Shown here in pieces: positions 11,895 to 22,504 of a DNA stretch of 64,000 bases. Under the pieces are notes generated by a model that was not told where the DNA came from, did not search any database, and was given only the letters and a program-made list of their open reading frames with translations. The DNA comes from Heloderma charlesbogerti. Taxonomy: Eukaryota; Chordata; Lepidosauria; Squamata; Helodermatidae. Position numbers and translations under genes: made by a program. Numbering within the stretch: the stretch's first letter is position 1; each line of letters begins with the position of its first letter. The DNA lies in the NCBI GenBank assembly GCA_026122225.1, contig JANEZZ010002201.1:1240001-1304000 (forward strand), written 5' to 3'.

Positions 11895-12770
11895 TAGGGG
11901 TGTATGAAACCCCCTTACCTTGCATCCGCAGGGGTCCGTGGGGGGGGAGGCGATCCGTCCCTCCCCCTGGGAATCCTCGCTGGCCGGCTCTGCTCCGCAG
12001 TGATTCCGCGGAGCTGCCGGCCGGCTCTGAAGTGCCAGCAAAGTGCTTGCATCCATGAGTGGTGGATAGCGATGTTGGAGAAATCCTCCACGGACCCCAG
12101 TGAGGCCGGATTTTTGCACCATGGCTGCACCCACGAGTGGCAGAAGGTCACTCTAGAAAACCACGAGAAGGCATGAGTGGCACCATGGTTTTTGTGGTTC
12201 AGTCCATGGAGGCCCATTTGCTCTGTGATTGGATGGTGTTTTTGTGGGTCTCCCCTTTAAAAACCATATGAAATCAAGAAGATCCCTGCCAAGGATCCAT
12301 GTTTTTGCACCTTGCTTGCACCCATGAGTGGTGGATAGCGATGTTGGAGAAATCCTCCACAGACCCCAGTGAGGCCGGATTCTACTGAATCCGGCCCCCC
12401 GAAGTCCGTGGAGGATTGGATCTCTTACCTACAAGAGGAATCCTCACTGGCTGGATCCTCCCCGCCGGTCGGCTCTGGCGCGGAGTAACTGCGGCCGCAA
12501 ATGGCTTCCAGGACACCATTTGCGGCCGTAAAGGCCTTCGTTTAAAGTAAATGCAGCCTTACGCTCTAAGGCCTTTATGGCAGCAAATGGCATCCTGGAT
12601 GCCACTTGTGGCCGCAGTTACTCCGCTCCAGAGCCGACTGGCGGGGAGGATCCAGCCAGTGAGGATTCCTCTTGCAGGTAAGAGATCCAATCCTCCACGG
12701 ACTTCGGGGGGCCGGATTCAGTAGAATCCGGCCTCACTGGGGTCTGTGGAGGATTTCTCCAACATCACTA
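11895..12770 (+). mobile_element. FB2: fold-back element with captured inverted flank
   Basis: A perfect 8-bp duplication TCCACCAC flanks it (11887-11894 and 12771-12778). The A end is TAGGGGTG and the B end is CATCACTA. CTTACCT lies at 11914-11920 and AGGTAAG at 12676-12682, both facing outward. It lacks the TACGTA modules. Its core matches FB12 (AAGGCCTTTATGG, CAAATGGCATCC), placing both in a short subfamily. It is longer than FB12 because the stretch 12111-12336 is an inverted copy of DNA outside its own right end (12771-12995). A second, shorter inverted copy of the right terminus lies at about 12047-12114. Confidence 0.85.
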
Positions 12771-12995
12771 TCCACCACTCATGGGTGCAAGCAAGGTGCA
12801 AAAACATGGATCTTTGGCAGGGATCCTCTTGATTTCATACGGTTTTTAAAGGGGAGACCCACAAAAACACCATCCAATCACAGAGCAAATGGGCCTCCAT
12901 GGACTGAACCACAAAAACCATGGTGCCACTCATGCCTTCTCGTGGTTTTCTAGAGTGACCTTCTGCCACTCGTGGGTGCAGCCATGGTGCAAAAA
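12111..12995. repeat. 885-bp near-perfect palindrome
   Basis: The left arm from 12111 (TTTTTGCACCATGGCTGCAC) is matched in inverted orientation by the arm ending at 12995. The axis lies near 12553. Each arm is about 440 bp and spans both the B end of FB2 and about 225 bp of its flanking DNA. It therefore cannot be explained by FB2's own ends. Confidence 0.88.
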
Positions 12996-13497
12996 TGGGA
13001 AAAATGGCTCCCCCCATTCCATGGAACAAGGTGGCTGCCGGTGCATGTCCGAGTGCCTAGGAGCTGGTGGCGACAGAGGTGGCAGCCTACCCTTATTGGA
13101 AGGAGTCGTCCTCCAATGGGGCGCCCTCCCCTCCTTCCAAGGAAGGGAGAGAGCGCAGTTGGAGGGCCACTCCTGCCCTCATGCCTGTCGGCAGTTGGCA
13201 GGCTGCAAGGGGCAGCGTTTTCCCCGCCACTGCCTTCCCTGGTGGCACCAGCAGCAATGGCAGCGGTGGCTCCCTTGGTGGTGGTGCCCCCCCCGGAACA
13301 AGGGTCCAGGTAAGGAGCTGGGGGCTGGGCAGCATGCTGGGGGGCCTGAAGCAGGATTCAGATGTCCGAATTCCACTTCAGCTTCGTAGGCCGAGGTGGG
13401 TTGGTGGCCCCCTGACTCAGCCCAAGCCAAATCGGTCCTGCCTCAGAAGCCCTGAAGCGGTTTCCAAGTTGGATCGGGGGGTCCATGCACAGCCCTA

Positions 13498-15052
13498 GTC
13501 AAATCGCATGTTCCTTGGTGCAGAAACATCTGGGTTTTTAAATCAAAATCGCTCAAAAATGGAAGCCAGGGTAAAGTCCCTAGTTATCCATTTTTGACAG
13601 GGCTTGAGATAAATTCTCCTTTTATAACTTTCCCAGAGCAAATCATATATTAGTATATTTAGCTTTAAATATACAAATAGCTGATCAACATTTACATGTA
13701 GCATTTGTGACCTTCTCTTCCACAGCTTGTTGTACCTATGATGAACTGCACCACTTTAGACTGCAGCTAGGGAATGTCATTTTTTAGTGTACCTCCTTGA
13801 GTAGACTCTTTCTGCTCTGTCAGCTTTCTACTTGCAGGGAATTTTGTTACATGGGTGAGCCTTCTAAAATGGCATCTCCCACCATTCTGAACTGGTATAG
13901 TCCAGTCTACCATTCAATTCACCACCACCTCATTGTGCTATATGTATAGACCAGGCCTGAGATAAAGCATGAAGTGGATTTGGACTGAGGTACAAAAATA
14001 ACACATAGGAGAACACCTAATCAATATCCATATTTTCCTTGGAGCCATTACACGACATCAGAATACCTCTGTTACATTTTCTGACATAGGTAGATTAGAT
14101 ACAGCTTATGGGGCAAGAGCTTATGAAACATTTATTTCTTCAATGACTGTCTTCTAATTTCGTATGTGTATATCTAAAATTATCCTAGTTGCTATCATCA
14201 GTTAAATATGACGGAATCATCAGCTATATTTATGGCCTATAGCATATGTATTTTTATGGACTGTAAAAGATAAGAGGAAAGACATTGTGTGGGATAAAAG
14301 GACTGAATGTATTAAAATAACTTTAATTTAAACGGAAGATCAAAACACAATAAAAATTAGATTAAAATGTCATTTTCATTTCACATTTTATAGGAAATAG
14401 AAGATAAAATTAATATTAATTATTCACAGGAAAGGCCATATCCGTTACTTGGAATGTTCTTTTTAAAATCTTAATGAATATATATGTATATAATCTCCAT
14501 GCAACATTTGTTATGGCTGAACTGATTATGATTATGTATATGATTGGTTCAGCATGTGCCTGACTCACTACTCAACCCATATTTAGCGCACTACTCACAA
14601 AGTTGTCAAACGTATTACTGAGCTTATTTGGAAAATCATTTTACCTTCAAGTACCTCAATCTAATGAGCAGGGCACTTTCATCACAGTAATAAATAATTT
14701 TTCTTCTTTCTTATCAGAATGACAATCACACCTCCTCAAGTACTCTGAAAGGATACATCCAGTATTTAAATTAAGCTTTGCAAAATATAGATTGGTTGTA
14801 TTTTTATAACTTGACTCTGCATGGCAAATTAAAGCAGCCAAGATGGGCTGCTCCATAAAATCCTTCTTTAATAAGATACTCTTCTTGAAATTGCCAAGAA
14901 ACCTATAATGTATAAGACAGGAACAAATCAGCAGCTTCATCTTGATCTTGTTCATATTCCTGACAGAAGTTCTACACGTGAGCTTATTTGTGTTCATTCT
15001 CCAAGTATTCTATTACTCATGGATCACTTTTAAAGTGGAACTAATAATGTTA
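13498..15052. other. No recognised gene; AT-rich sequence
   Basis: Single-copy-looking AT-rich DNA, especially 14150-14520. No ORF, RNA gene or transposon end that I can support. Confidence 0.45.
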
Positions 15053-15060
15053 AGATAGAT

Positions 15061-15754
15061 TAGGGATGGCAGAGAATTCCGCCATGGATTTCAGTGAGGC
15101 TGAATGCACTGGCATTCGGCCCCCCGAAATCGTGGCGGAACGCCCCCCCCCGCGGATTCCCCCTGGGACTAGGCTTACCTGGGGCGGATGTTCCGGACGG
15201 CGGCAGCGGCGGCTGGTCTTTCGACTGGCTGCCGCAGCTGCCATTGCCATCTGCCCTTTGCTGTGATCAGCTACCTAAGTATTTATGTAGCCTATCACGG
15301 CAAGCCAAGAAAAAAAAAACCCACTGTGTACGCAAATGGCAGTGGCTATGGCGGCCGCCATTTGCGTTCCCTTTTTTTCACAGTTTTAGCCTACATAAAT
15401 ATTTACGTAAGCTATTACGGTGAAAAAAAGGGCAACGTAAATAGCGTAGTGGGCGCTATTTGCGTTCCTTTTCCCCCCGCAGTAATAGCTTACATAAATA
15501 TTTACATAGGCTAAAACTGCGAAAAAAAGGGAACGCAAATGGCGGCCGCCGTAGCCGCCATTTGCATATGTGGGTTGTTGTTTTTTTCCTTCCAGAAGGA
15601 AGGCTGCCTAGCAGCCGGATTTCCAGCTGTGGGCGGCCCCAGCCGGTGGCTCTGCGGAATCTCCTGGAGAAGGATTTCAGGGGAAGGTGCGGAGCGCCTC
15701 CCCCCCACTGCGAATTGCCTCATCGAAAAGGTAAGCGACTTTCGTACATCCCTA
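15061..15754 (-). mobile_element. FB3: fold-back hAT-like element (694 bp)
   Basis: A perfect 8-bp duplication AGATAGAT flanks it (15053-15060 and 15755-15762). The B end is on the left with the GAATGC/GCATTC hairpin, and the A end is on the right. AT-core modules lie near 15260-15300, 15380-15423 and 15478-15522. Between them are CpG-rich arms ending in GCCGCCATTTGCG. CTTACCT lies at 15174-15180 and AGGTAAG at 15729-15735. Its middle modules (with TTTTTTTCAC and TTTTAGCC spacers) resemble FB11. Confidence 0.93.
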
Positions 15755-15762
15755 AGATAGAT

Positions 15763-16430
15763 GCAACGATTGTTTGCATGGATGCTGCCCTCTAATAAAT
15801 TCAGTGGCATGCACTACGGAATATGGCTTGAATCGAGCATTCAAGCTACCCATAGTTCATGGTTTCAAAATAGCTGATCTTAGACTCCCACCAGCTAAAG
15901 GATCTGATGCCACCAACTCAGGAGAATCAAGGGAATCTTTCTGAGCAGAAGCCGCATATAGCAGCAGCATTCATGCTTGACTAAAGGTATCTGGGAAGTA
16001 ACGTCAGTTAGATTATCAGGAACCCTACAGGAGTTTTTCAGGAAACAGTGTTACACTGACATTTACTTGGCAAGCCAAAGTACAGCAGTGCTCCGGGCGT
16101 GCTTTGTGCTGAAGCAAAATGCCAGAGCAGGAAAGGATTCGGCTTTGACAGAGCAAAACAGATTGTGTCGGTTGCATTCCTCTGCAAATTAAGGATGCAT
16201 AACTTCCATTGAAATCAGTGGGGCTGATGGGGCTTTATTTGGTGCAGGTCTGCAGGCTTTGTTTGGATTTCTTCCATGCAATCCTTATCATGAGTTTTAT
16301 TTTCTGTTTTCAAGCATTTATTCCCTGTAACAGAGAAATGCCTCCTCCTCCTCCTTTCAGTGCTTTACCATCTCAATCTCATTAAGCCACATCCCTGCGA
16401 TGTAGATTAGGGAGAGAAATAGTGCCCAAG
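15763..16430. other. No recognised gene or repeat
   Basis: No supported feature; a short CTC run occurs near 16340. Confidence 0.4.
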
Positions 16431-16669
16431 GGGCTTCCAGATGGAGGGGATCTTAGCACTACCAGTCAAAAGACACCGTGCTGCTATTCCATCTTTCCCA
16501 TCATAACAGATTTTTTGTGGTAAGAATAAAGATGGAAGAAGCGGTGGGAAAACGTGAGAAGGTTGCAAATGGAAGATGATATTGTCTGGACCACCACCAC
16601 CCCGCCCCCTGCACAAAGCCAGTGAATGAGGTAGGGATATTGCACAATAAAATCCTCATCTGGAAGCCC
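16431..16669. mobile_element. MITE with GGGCTTCCAGATG ends
   Basis: GGGCTTCCAGATGGAGG at the left is matched in inverted orientation by CCTCATCTGGAAGCCC at the right. The inside (GCTATTCCATC, then GATGGAAGAAGC, GGGAAAA and a T-rich stretch) is shared in the same order with 19368-19560. This shows that a dispersed family exists. The superfamily is unassigned. Confidence 0.6.
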
Positions 16670-16855
16670 CCCCCCCTTCTAAACAAAGTGTAACTGTTCC
16701 AAGTCCAGTCTTGCACCTATGTTCACTGCTCCATGATGCCCACATATAACTTGTTTGTCTTGCAAACATTAACAGTCTAAAAACTAAGATTATATATATT
16801 TATCTCTAAGTGCTTTTGTGACCCAAATACAACCTAGAAGTATAATTGGGGAAGG

Positions 16856-18400
16856 GTGTTATCTAAACACAACACTTTTCCAGTTGATAGAAGCCCATTG
16901 AGATCTTATTCTGTGGCGGTGATGGAGGTGAAGAAACCTTACTTCTCCGCAGCCATTGTATCTGCTCAGGGTTGTCCAGTGGATCTCTTTCTGTGGTTAA
17001 AGGCCTCTTGGTTTGGTCCTTGGAATGCAAGAACTCAGACCCTCAAAGGCCGCTGTGAACAATTTGCCAGACACTTTGCAGATAAAATCGCTTGTATTTG
17101 TGCCGACTTGGATGCCATTGTTTTGACAGAGTCAGATATGGACAGGGCTGGTGCAGCATCTAGTCATGTTATGGATACCTTTCAATTTGTGCAACCTGAG
17201 GACATGGACAAACTGCTTGGAGAACTGAGGCCTAGTACTTTCCCTATAGATCCTTGCCCTTTTTGGTTGGTGAAATCTGCCAGGGCTGGGTTGGATATCT
17301 GGACCTCCAAGGCAGTACATGCCTCCTTGAGGGACGGTGAGGTCCCCGCAGCTTTGAAAGAAGCTGAAAGAAGCTGTGGTGAGGCTCTTGCTGAAGAAAC
17401 CAAATTTAATCCTATGTTTTTAAGTAACTACCGCCCTATGTCAAATTTGCCATTCTTGGGCAAGGTGGCGGCCTCACAACTCCAAGCCATTTTGGATGAA
17501 ACTGATTACTTGAAACAGCCTTGGTTGCCCTGGTTGATGACATACGCCGGGGAATGGATGTAGGGAGTGCAACCCTGCTGGTTCTTCTGGACCTCTCAGT
17601 GGCTTTCAATACCATCGACCATGGTATCCTTCTGGATCATTTATCTGGATTGGGCTTGGAGGCACGGTTTTAAAGTGGTTCTGGTCCTTTCTGGAGGAGT
17701 GGTCTCAGAAGGTGGTGCTGGGGGACTTCTGTTCCACCCCATGGCCATTACCCTGTGGGGTGCTACAAGGTTCTAACTTGTTGTCCCCCATGTTTTTTAA
17801 CATCTACATGAAACTGATGGGGGAACTCATCAGGAGGTTCGGGCTGAAATGTCATGAGTATGCAGATGATACTCAGCTCTGCCTCTCACTTCCATCTGCA
17901 CTGGAGGCTATGGAAATCTTGAACCAGTGTCTGGAGGCAGTTTCAAGCTGAAACTTAATCCAGACAAAATGGAGGTACTGTGGGTTGGGAGTCCTCCTGG
18001 ACTGACTCTGAGCTAACTGGGGAATCCCAGGTGGCTGCAGTGTCCAGGAATGCTTTTTACCAGCTTAGGCTGGTATGCCAGCTGTGGCCCTATGTGGAAA
18101 GGATGGACCTTGCCTCAGTTATCCACGCACTAGTGACATCCAGGCTGGACTACTGTAATGTGCTATATGTGGGGCTGCCATTGAAGACAGTTCAAAATCT
18201 CCAGCTCGTGCAGAATGCAGCCATCCCATTATTGGTGGGGGCGAGGTGATTTGATCACATAATGCTTATACTGCACCAACTGCACTGGTTACTCGTATGT
18301 TTCCAAGCACAATTCAAAGTGCTGGTTTTGACATTTAAACCTTAAATAGTTTGGTACCAAGTTACTTGAAGGACTGCCTTCACCATATCATCCTGCCTGC
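16856..18400 (+). pseudogene. L2-A polymerase remnant
   Basis: The first open piece (16856-17563, 235 codons) covers the start of the reverse transcriptase. It has a CEQFARHFADKI block at about 17060 and a NYRPMSNLPFLGK block at about 17430, where the family has NYRPVSNLPFL. After a stop, frame changes give LDLSVAFNTIDHGIL (about 17590-17630), FNIYMKLMGEL (about 17796) and YADDTQL (about 17860), the catalytic YADD block. The piece 17980-18249 and the next frame give the C-terminal AVSRNAFYQLRLV and FKVLVLTFK stretches. Multiple breaks mean no product. Confidence 0.85.
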
Positions 18401-18795
18401 ACTTTAAGATCAGAAAAACAGGGCCTTCTCATTTGCCCACCCGTGAGAGCAGTCAGGTGGGTGATTACACATGAGAGGGCCTTCTCTGCAGTGGCCCCAC
18501 ACCTTTGGAACAAGTTGCCATCGGAGGTCTGCCATGCTCTGTCATTGCAGGCTTTTAAGAAGGCTTTGAAAACATTACTTTACCATGGCCTTCTCTTGAT
18601 ATGACTGTTGTTGTTGCTATTACTGCTGTTATCGTTGTTGCGAGTTTTATTGTTGGCTTTTCTTGCTGTTTTTATTGTTTCTATGTTTTTGTGGCTTTTA
18701 ATATTTTAATTGTTTGGGGGTATTTTTATTGCTGTAAGCCACCTTGGGGGTTCTTCTGCCCTGAAAGGCGATCAAGAAATGTTTTAAATAAATAA
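16856..18795 (+). mobile_element. L2-A: L2-clade LINE, 3' two kilobases
   Basis: A 5'-truncated L2 LINE carrying the reverse transcriptase and C-terminal region, followed by a 3' UTR. It ends in a TGTAAGCCACCTTGGGGG block and AAAT repeats at 18780-18795, the usual form of L2 3' ends. Stops and frameshifts split the frame, so it is inactive. It serves here as the reference for recognising the other L2 pieces. Confidence 0.85.
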
Positions 18796-19367
18796 ATAAA
18801 TAGCCCTGTATTGTATATGAGGTAAACTCAAAGCGCCATTATCACAGCAGGTTGCCACTGGGTCAGACAAACCAAGGTGGCTGAAGCGTAGTATGAAAAC
18901 ACCCTTAGTATGGGATTGGGATAGCAACATTTTTATCAGCAGAAGTTTTCTTTTTCTTCCTAACAATACACTGCACTTTTCTTCTTTTAAAAAGAGCATC
19001 AGATCAATTTGAGGCCAGATGCAAGTACCTATAAATATAGAAGATCCTTACACAAATACTTCGGAGCACAGTCTGAAATACATATCTGAGCAATTAAGGA
19101 ATGCATGCTGCTCTTTAAATTAAGCTGTAGGCATTCTTTTCTCAGCTTCCAGGTTGCCTAATATTCTTCCTTCATGCCTTTTCTGGGTAAAGTCTAGCGG
19201 TTCCTCAGTTTGTGGTAGGGATATAACTGGTTTGCTGGCTCATTGGCTGGAACCCTGAATGGGAGCACTCATGTAAGGTTGTTAGAATACACTGCAGAAT
19301 TTTGTTGCAGGTCCCCCTATATTTATAGCTTCATTGATATTTTATAGATGTTTGCCCACCAAATGAA
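18796..19367. other. No recognised gene or repeat
   Basis: No supported feature in this stretch. Confidence 0.4.
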
Positions 19368-20028
19368 GGGTGCTTCCAGGCAGAGGGCTCCTAATGCTGC
19401 CAGCCAAAAGTCATTGTACAGCTATTCCATCCATTTTTCTTTAATGGGTTTTTTTCTGGTAAGGAAAAAAATGGAAGAAGCACTGGGAAAACAGAGTAGG
19501 GCTACAAATGAAAGACAATGACATTTGGACCCCCCCTAAAACTCTGTGAATGAAGCGGTGAAGTTTCACAGTAAGAGCAGTCCTATGGTCCATGAGAGCG
19601 AGAGGGCATCCCGGGGACCATAGAATATGGTTGATTCCCACTCCCGAGGCTGTAGGCACTGGTATGACCTCTGCTGGGGAAATTCAACATTGGGCTGTTT
19701 CCCCTTCCCTTCCCAGTCACAGCCATCACAGAAAGCACCGGGCAGCTGCTCTTCCAGGGTTGAAACAGCAGGGAAGTCCAAAAGGGAGTGAGACGGTGGG
19801 CGGGGAGGGGAGGGGAGGGGAGAGGCATGGGCCCACAGGATCCTCCAGCCTCTCCATCATTTTGCCCCACCTACCATTGTTAAGTCAGCTAGATGGGCTC
19901 AGAGGTCCATCTGATTTTTTTTTTTAAAGGAGGAACAGGAGGAGAAATTGCCTCCATTGTTCTTCCTGCCCTTCCTGACTCTTGCTGGCAGAGATTTGGA
20001 TAGATGGAGGCCTCATCTGGAAGCATCC
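19368..20028. mobile_element. Longer MITE of the GCTTCCAG family
   Basis: GGGTGCTTCCAGGCAGAGG at the left is matched by GGCCTCATCTGGAAGCATCC at the right. The first 190 bp align block by block with 16431-16640. The middle differs, so this may be a longer version or a copy holding another insertion. It contains a (GGGGA)n run at 19801-19825. Confidence 0.5.
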
Positions 20029-21087
20029 TGAGTGCACCTAACATTGTACAAATCTTTATTGCATTGAGGGATTTAATACATAAGAGAAGGAATCCTAATT
20101 TGGTCCCAATATTTTTTTCTATTGCATTTTGGGAGGAAGAGATAACCACTGAGCAAGAAAATTTCTTTTGGTAACACCCTGACTGATAGAATTGTGACTA
20201 GATTTATCGTATGGATGTGTTACTTTTTTAATGTCTAAATTAACATGGAAACAGCTATCTGGAGATTTCTGCAAGTGTATATGTGTAAATTTGGCCAAAA
20301 TTCAAAGAACTGTGCATCAGCTCATTCAGAATCCTTTAATGTCATTCTGTGTGTGTGTGAACGCATGTAGGAGGAGGAGTTTGGCTACCAAAACCACTTA
20401 AACAGAGAACTCTGTGAACTGAAGCCTTAAAAAAAATTTCTTGAAGACCAAGTCATCTGCAAATGCAGAAAAGTGGTAGTCAGTGAATTTAGTTCTATGA
20501 CATGGACCTGTTGAAACTAAAGGTATTTTTGAATATCACAAAATTGTTCTCACATCAAATCCCAGCCTCTCCATGGCTTCATTTACACTGGCCCCACTGA
20601 GCTGTGCTACAGCTGCCATTCATAAGAAAACCTTCTTAGTGACAATATCTCCAGTGCTGGAATGTAATTGTTGAAAGAGAATCACTGTTTTGTTCTTGTT
20701 TGTTTGTTTAAATATTTATAAGCCCTCTTTCTGGAACAAGTCCAGCCAAAGGCAGTGAGCAAAATACAAGTATAAAACAACAACAACAACAACAACAACA
20801 ACACAATAATACGATAGCATACTAGAACTTTAAATTTCAAAAATATAAAAACAATACATTAAAATAGCCAATATATTACTGCAACAAAACATTGATCAGC
20901 ATGCCTAATAAAATACACAAATTAAAAGCCATTTGAAACCAAAAAATTACAGGTAAGTTTTCAAAGCCTTTTAAAAAATTGCAGTGATACATTCTTGGGA
21001 GGAATTTCCATAAGGTAGGGATCATTACTGAGAAGTTCCTGTTCTTACTTATAAGGTAGAATCAAGGAGCATCCCCAGACTATACAC

Positions 21088-22336
21088 TAGGGGTGTATGA
21101 AACACTTACGTGGTTCTGCTGGGGCCATCCGTGGTGGGGGGGAGGCACTCCGTCCCCGCCCCCCGGAATCCTCCCTGGCCAGCTCTGCTCTGTGGTGATT
21201 CTGCAGTGCCGCTGGCCAGGGCCGGCCACAGCCGGAATTCCGGCTGCTGCGGCTGCAAATGGCGACCGCTACGCCAGCCGCCATTTGTGTGGCTGCCAGC
21301 CGTCATAGGCTACGTAAGTAATTACGTAGCCTATCACGAAAAAGGCAGCCACGCAAATGGCGGCCGCTACGCCATTTGCGTGGTTGCCTTTTTTGTGATA
21401 GGCTACGTAATTACTTACGTAGCCTATGACGGCTGGCAGCCACACAAATGGCAGCTGGCGTAGCCATTTGCGCCCCTGCTCTTTGCCGTGATAGGCTACG
21501 TAAGTATTTACATAGCCTGTCATGCTAAAGCAGCCACGCAAATGGCAGCCGCTATGACGGCTGCCATTTGCAGCCGCAGCAGCTTGTCAGGGTGGAAACT
21601 GAGCCGATAGAACCCCAGAGCAGTTCTGTTCTGAGGAGGAACAGCAATCCATGGGAGAGGAGCGCGCTCATCTCTCACAGGCACAGCAGCTGGCAGAGAT
21701 TCCTCCTGCCAGCATTCCTGAGATAGATAGTGACCCTGGCAGCGAGAGAGTGCTGGAAGGGGGCTTGCTGGATGCTCGACGCCGACGCCGGGAGCAACAA
21801 CAGTTGGAGGGCGCAGAAAGGAGGTGTAGCACTTGTTTGGTGCGCAAGCAACGGTCGTGTCCCAAGGACCCAAGGGAAAGAGGGAGGATCTCTTCCTAGC
21901 CCATAAGTTCAGGGTGTTCCCGTGATTCTCCTTCAAACGGGGACCAACTGCCTAACCTGGAGCACAGGGTACTCTGCTATCTTTTCCCCAGTGCTGTTCC
22001 TTGTTTAGTCAATGGTGATTAGCATCAGAAAGAGTCGTTTAGTTGTAAAAGGATTAAAGCCTTGAAAAGAATCCTTTTGTCTTTGTCTTGAGTTAGCTAT
22101 TGGAGTAGACTGAAAGAGGCAGCTAGGGCGCTCCTGACACAGCCCGGCAGCGGCCGGGAGACCAGCCAGAGGAGCCGCCACCGCTGCCACCGCATCTGCC
22201 ACTGCCGGAGCTGCAGCCGGAGCCGCATCCGCCGCCAGGTAAGCTCCTTCCCGGGGGGATTCTGCGGGGTGGTGGTAGGGGGCATTCTGCCACGGTTTCA
22301 CTGGAATCTGTGGCAGAAACGTCTCTGACATCCCTA
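21088..22336 (+). mobile_element. FB4: fold-back element split by a solo LTR
   Basis: A perfect 8-bp duplication CTATACAC flanks it (21080-21087 and 22337-22344). The A end is TAGGGGTG and the right end is CATCCCTA. AT-core modules are near 21298-21341, 21391-21434 and 21486-21525. AGGTAAG lies at 22237-22243, while the left motif is mutated to CTTACGT (21104-21110). A 555-bp solo LTR interrupts it at 21585-22139, so the FB sequence proper is about 690 bp. It lies within L2-B. Confidence 0.92.
21585..22139 (+). mobile_element. Solo LTR nested inside FB4
   Basis: It begins TGTCAGGG and ends CCTGACA, a 7-bp inverted end pair. The flanks are CAGCT on the left and CAGCC on the right, a 5-bp duplication with one mismatch. 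An ATTAAAG polyadenylation-like signal lies near 22053. There is no internal region, so this is a solo LTR left by recombination. The ends resemble those of the reversed solo LTR at 23540, and a Ty3/gypsy origin is inferred. Confidence 0.78.
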
Positions 22337-22504
22337 CTATACACCTGCCCCTCCAGAGTAGGCTGCTCCCCTCATTCCCGGGCCCAGAAACTACCAACTG
22401 ACAGCACCTCATCTTGTGGGATTCACCTTCAATTTATTGGCCCTCATCCAACCCACCACTGCCTCCGGGCACCAGCATAGCTTCACCTGATTCTGATGGA
22501 AAAG

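Larger units (their letters stand above)
10859..13497. mobile_element. Probable large hAT-like element with TAGGGCTGTGCA ends
   Basis: TAGGGCTGTGCA at 10859-10870 is repeated in inverted orientation at 13486-13497. The 8 bases outside are GTCAAAAA on the left and GTCAAATC on the right (6 of 8 match), which fits an aged hAT target duplication. The subterminal regions are rich in GAAGC motifs on both sides. Inside lie a hAT end fragment, satellite-like units and FB2. No transposase is recognisable. The two ends could instead belong to two separate copies, so the single-element reading is provisional. Confidence 0.5.

Noticed and set aside
21093..21541. Open frames of about 90-117 codons on both strands through FB4 (and similar ones in the other FB copies)
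   Set aside because: They are translations of palindromic DNA, mirrored on both strands, with repeated GYVxxYVAYHG-like peptides. They match element boundaries rather than any protein domain.
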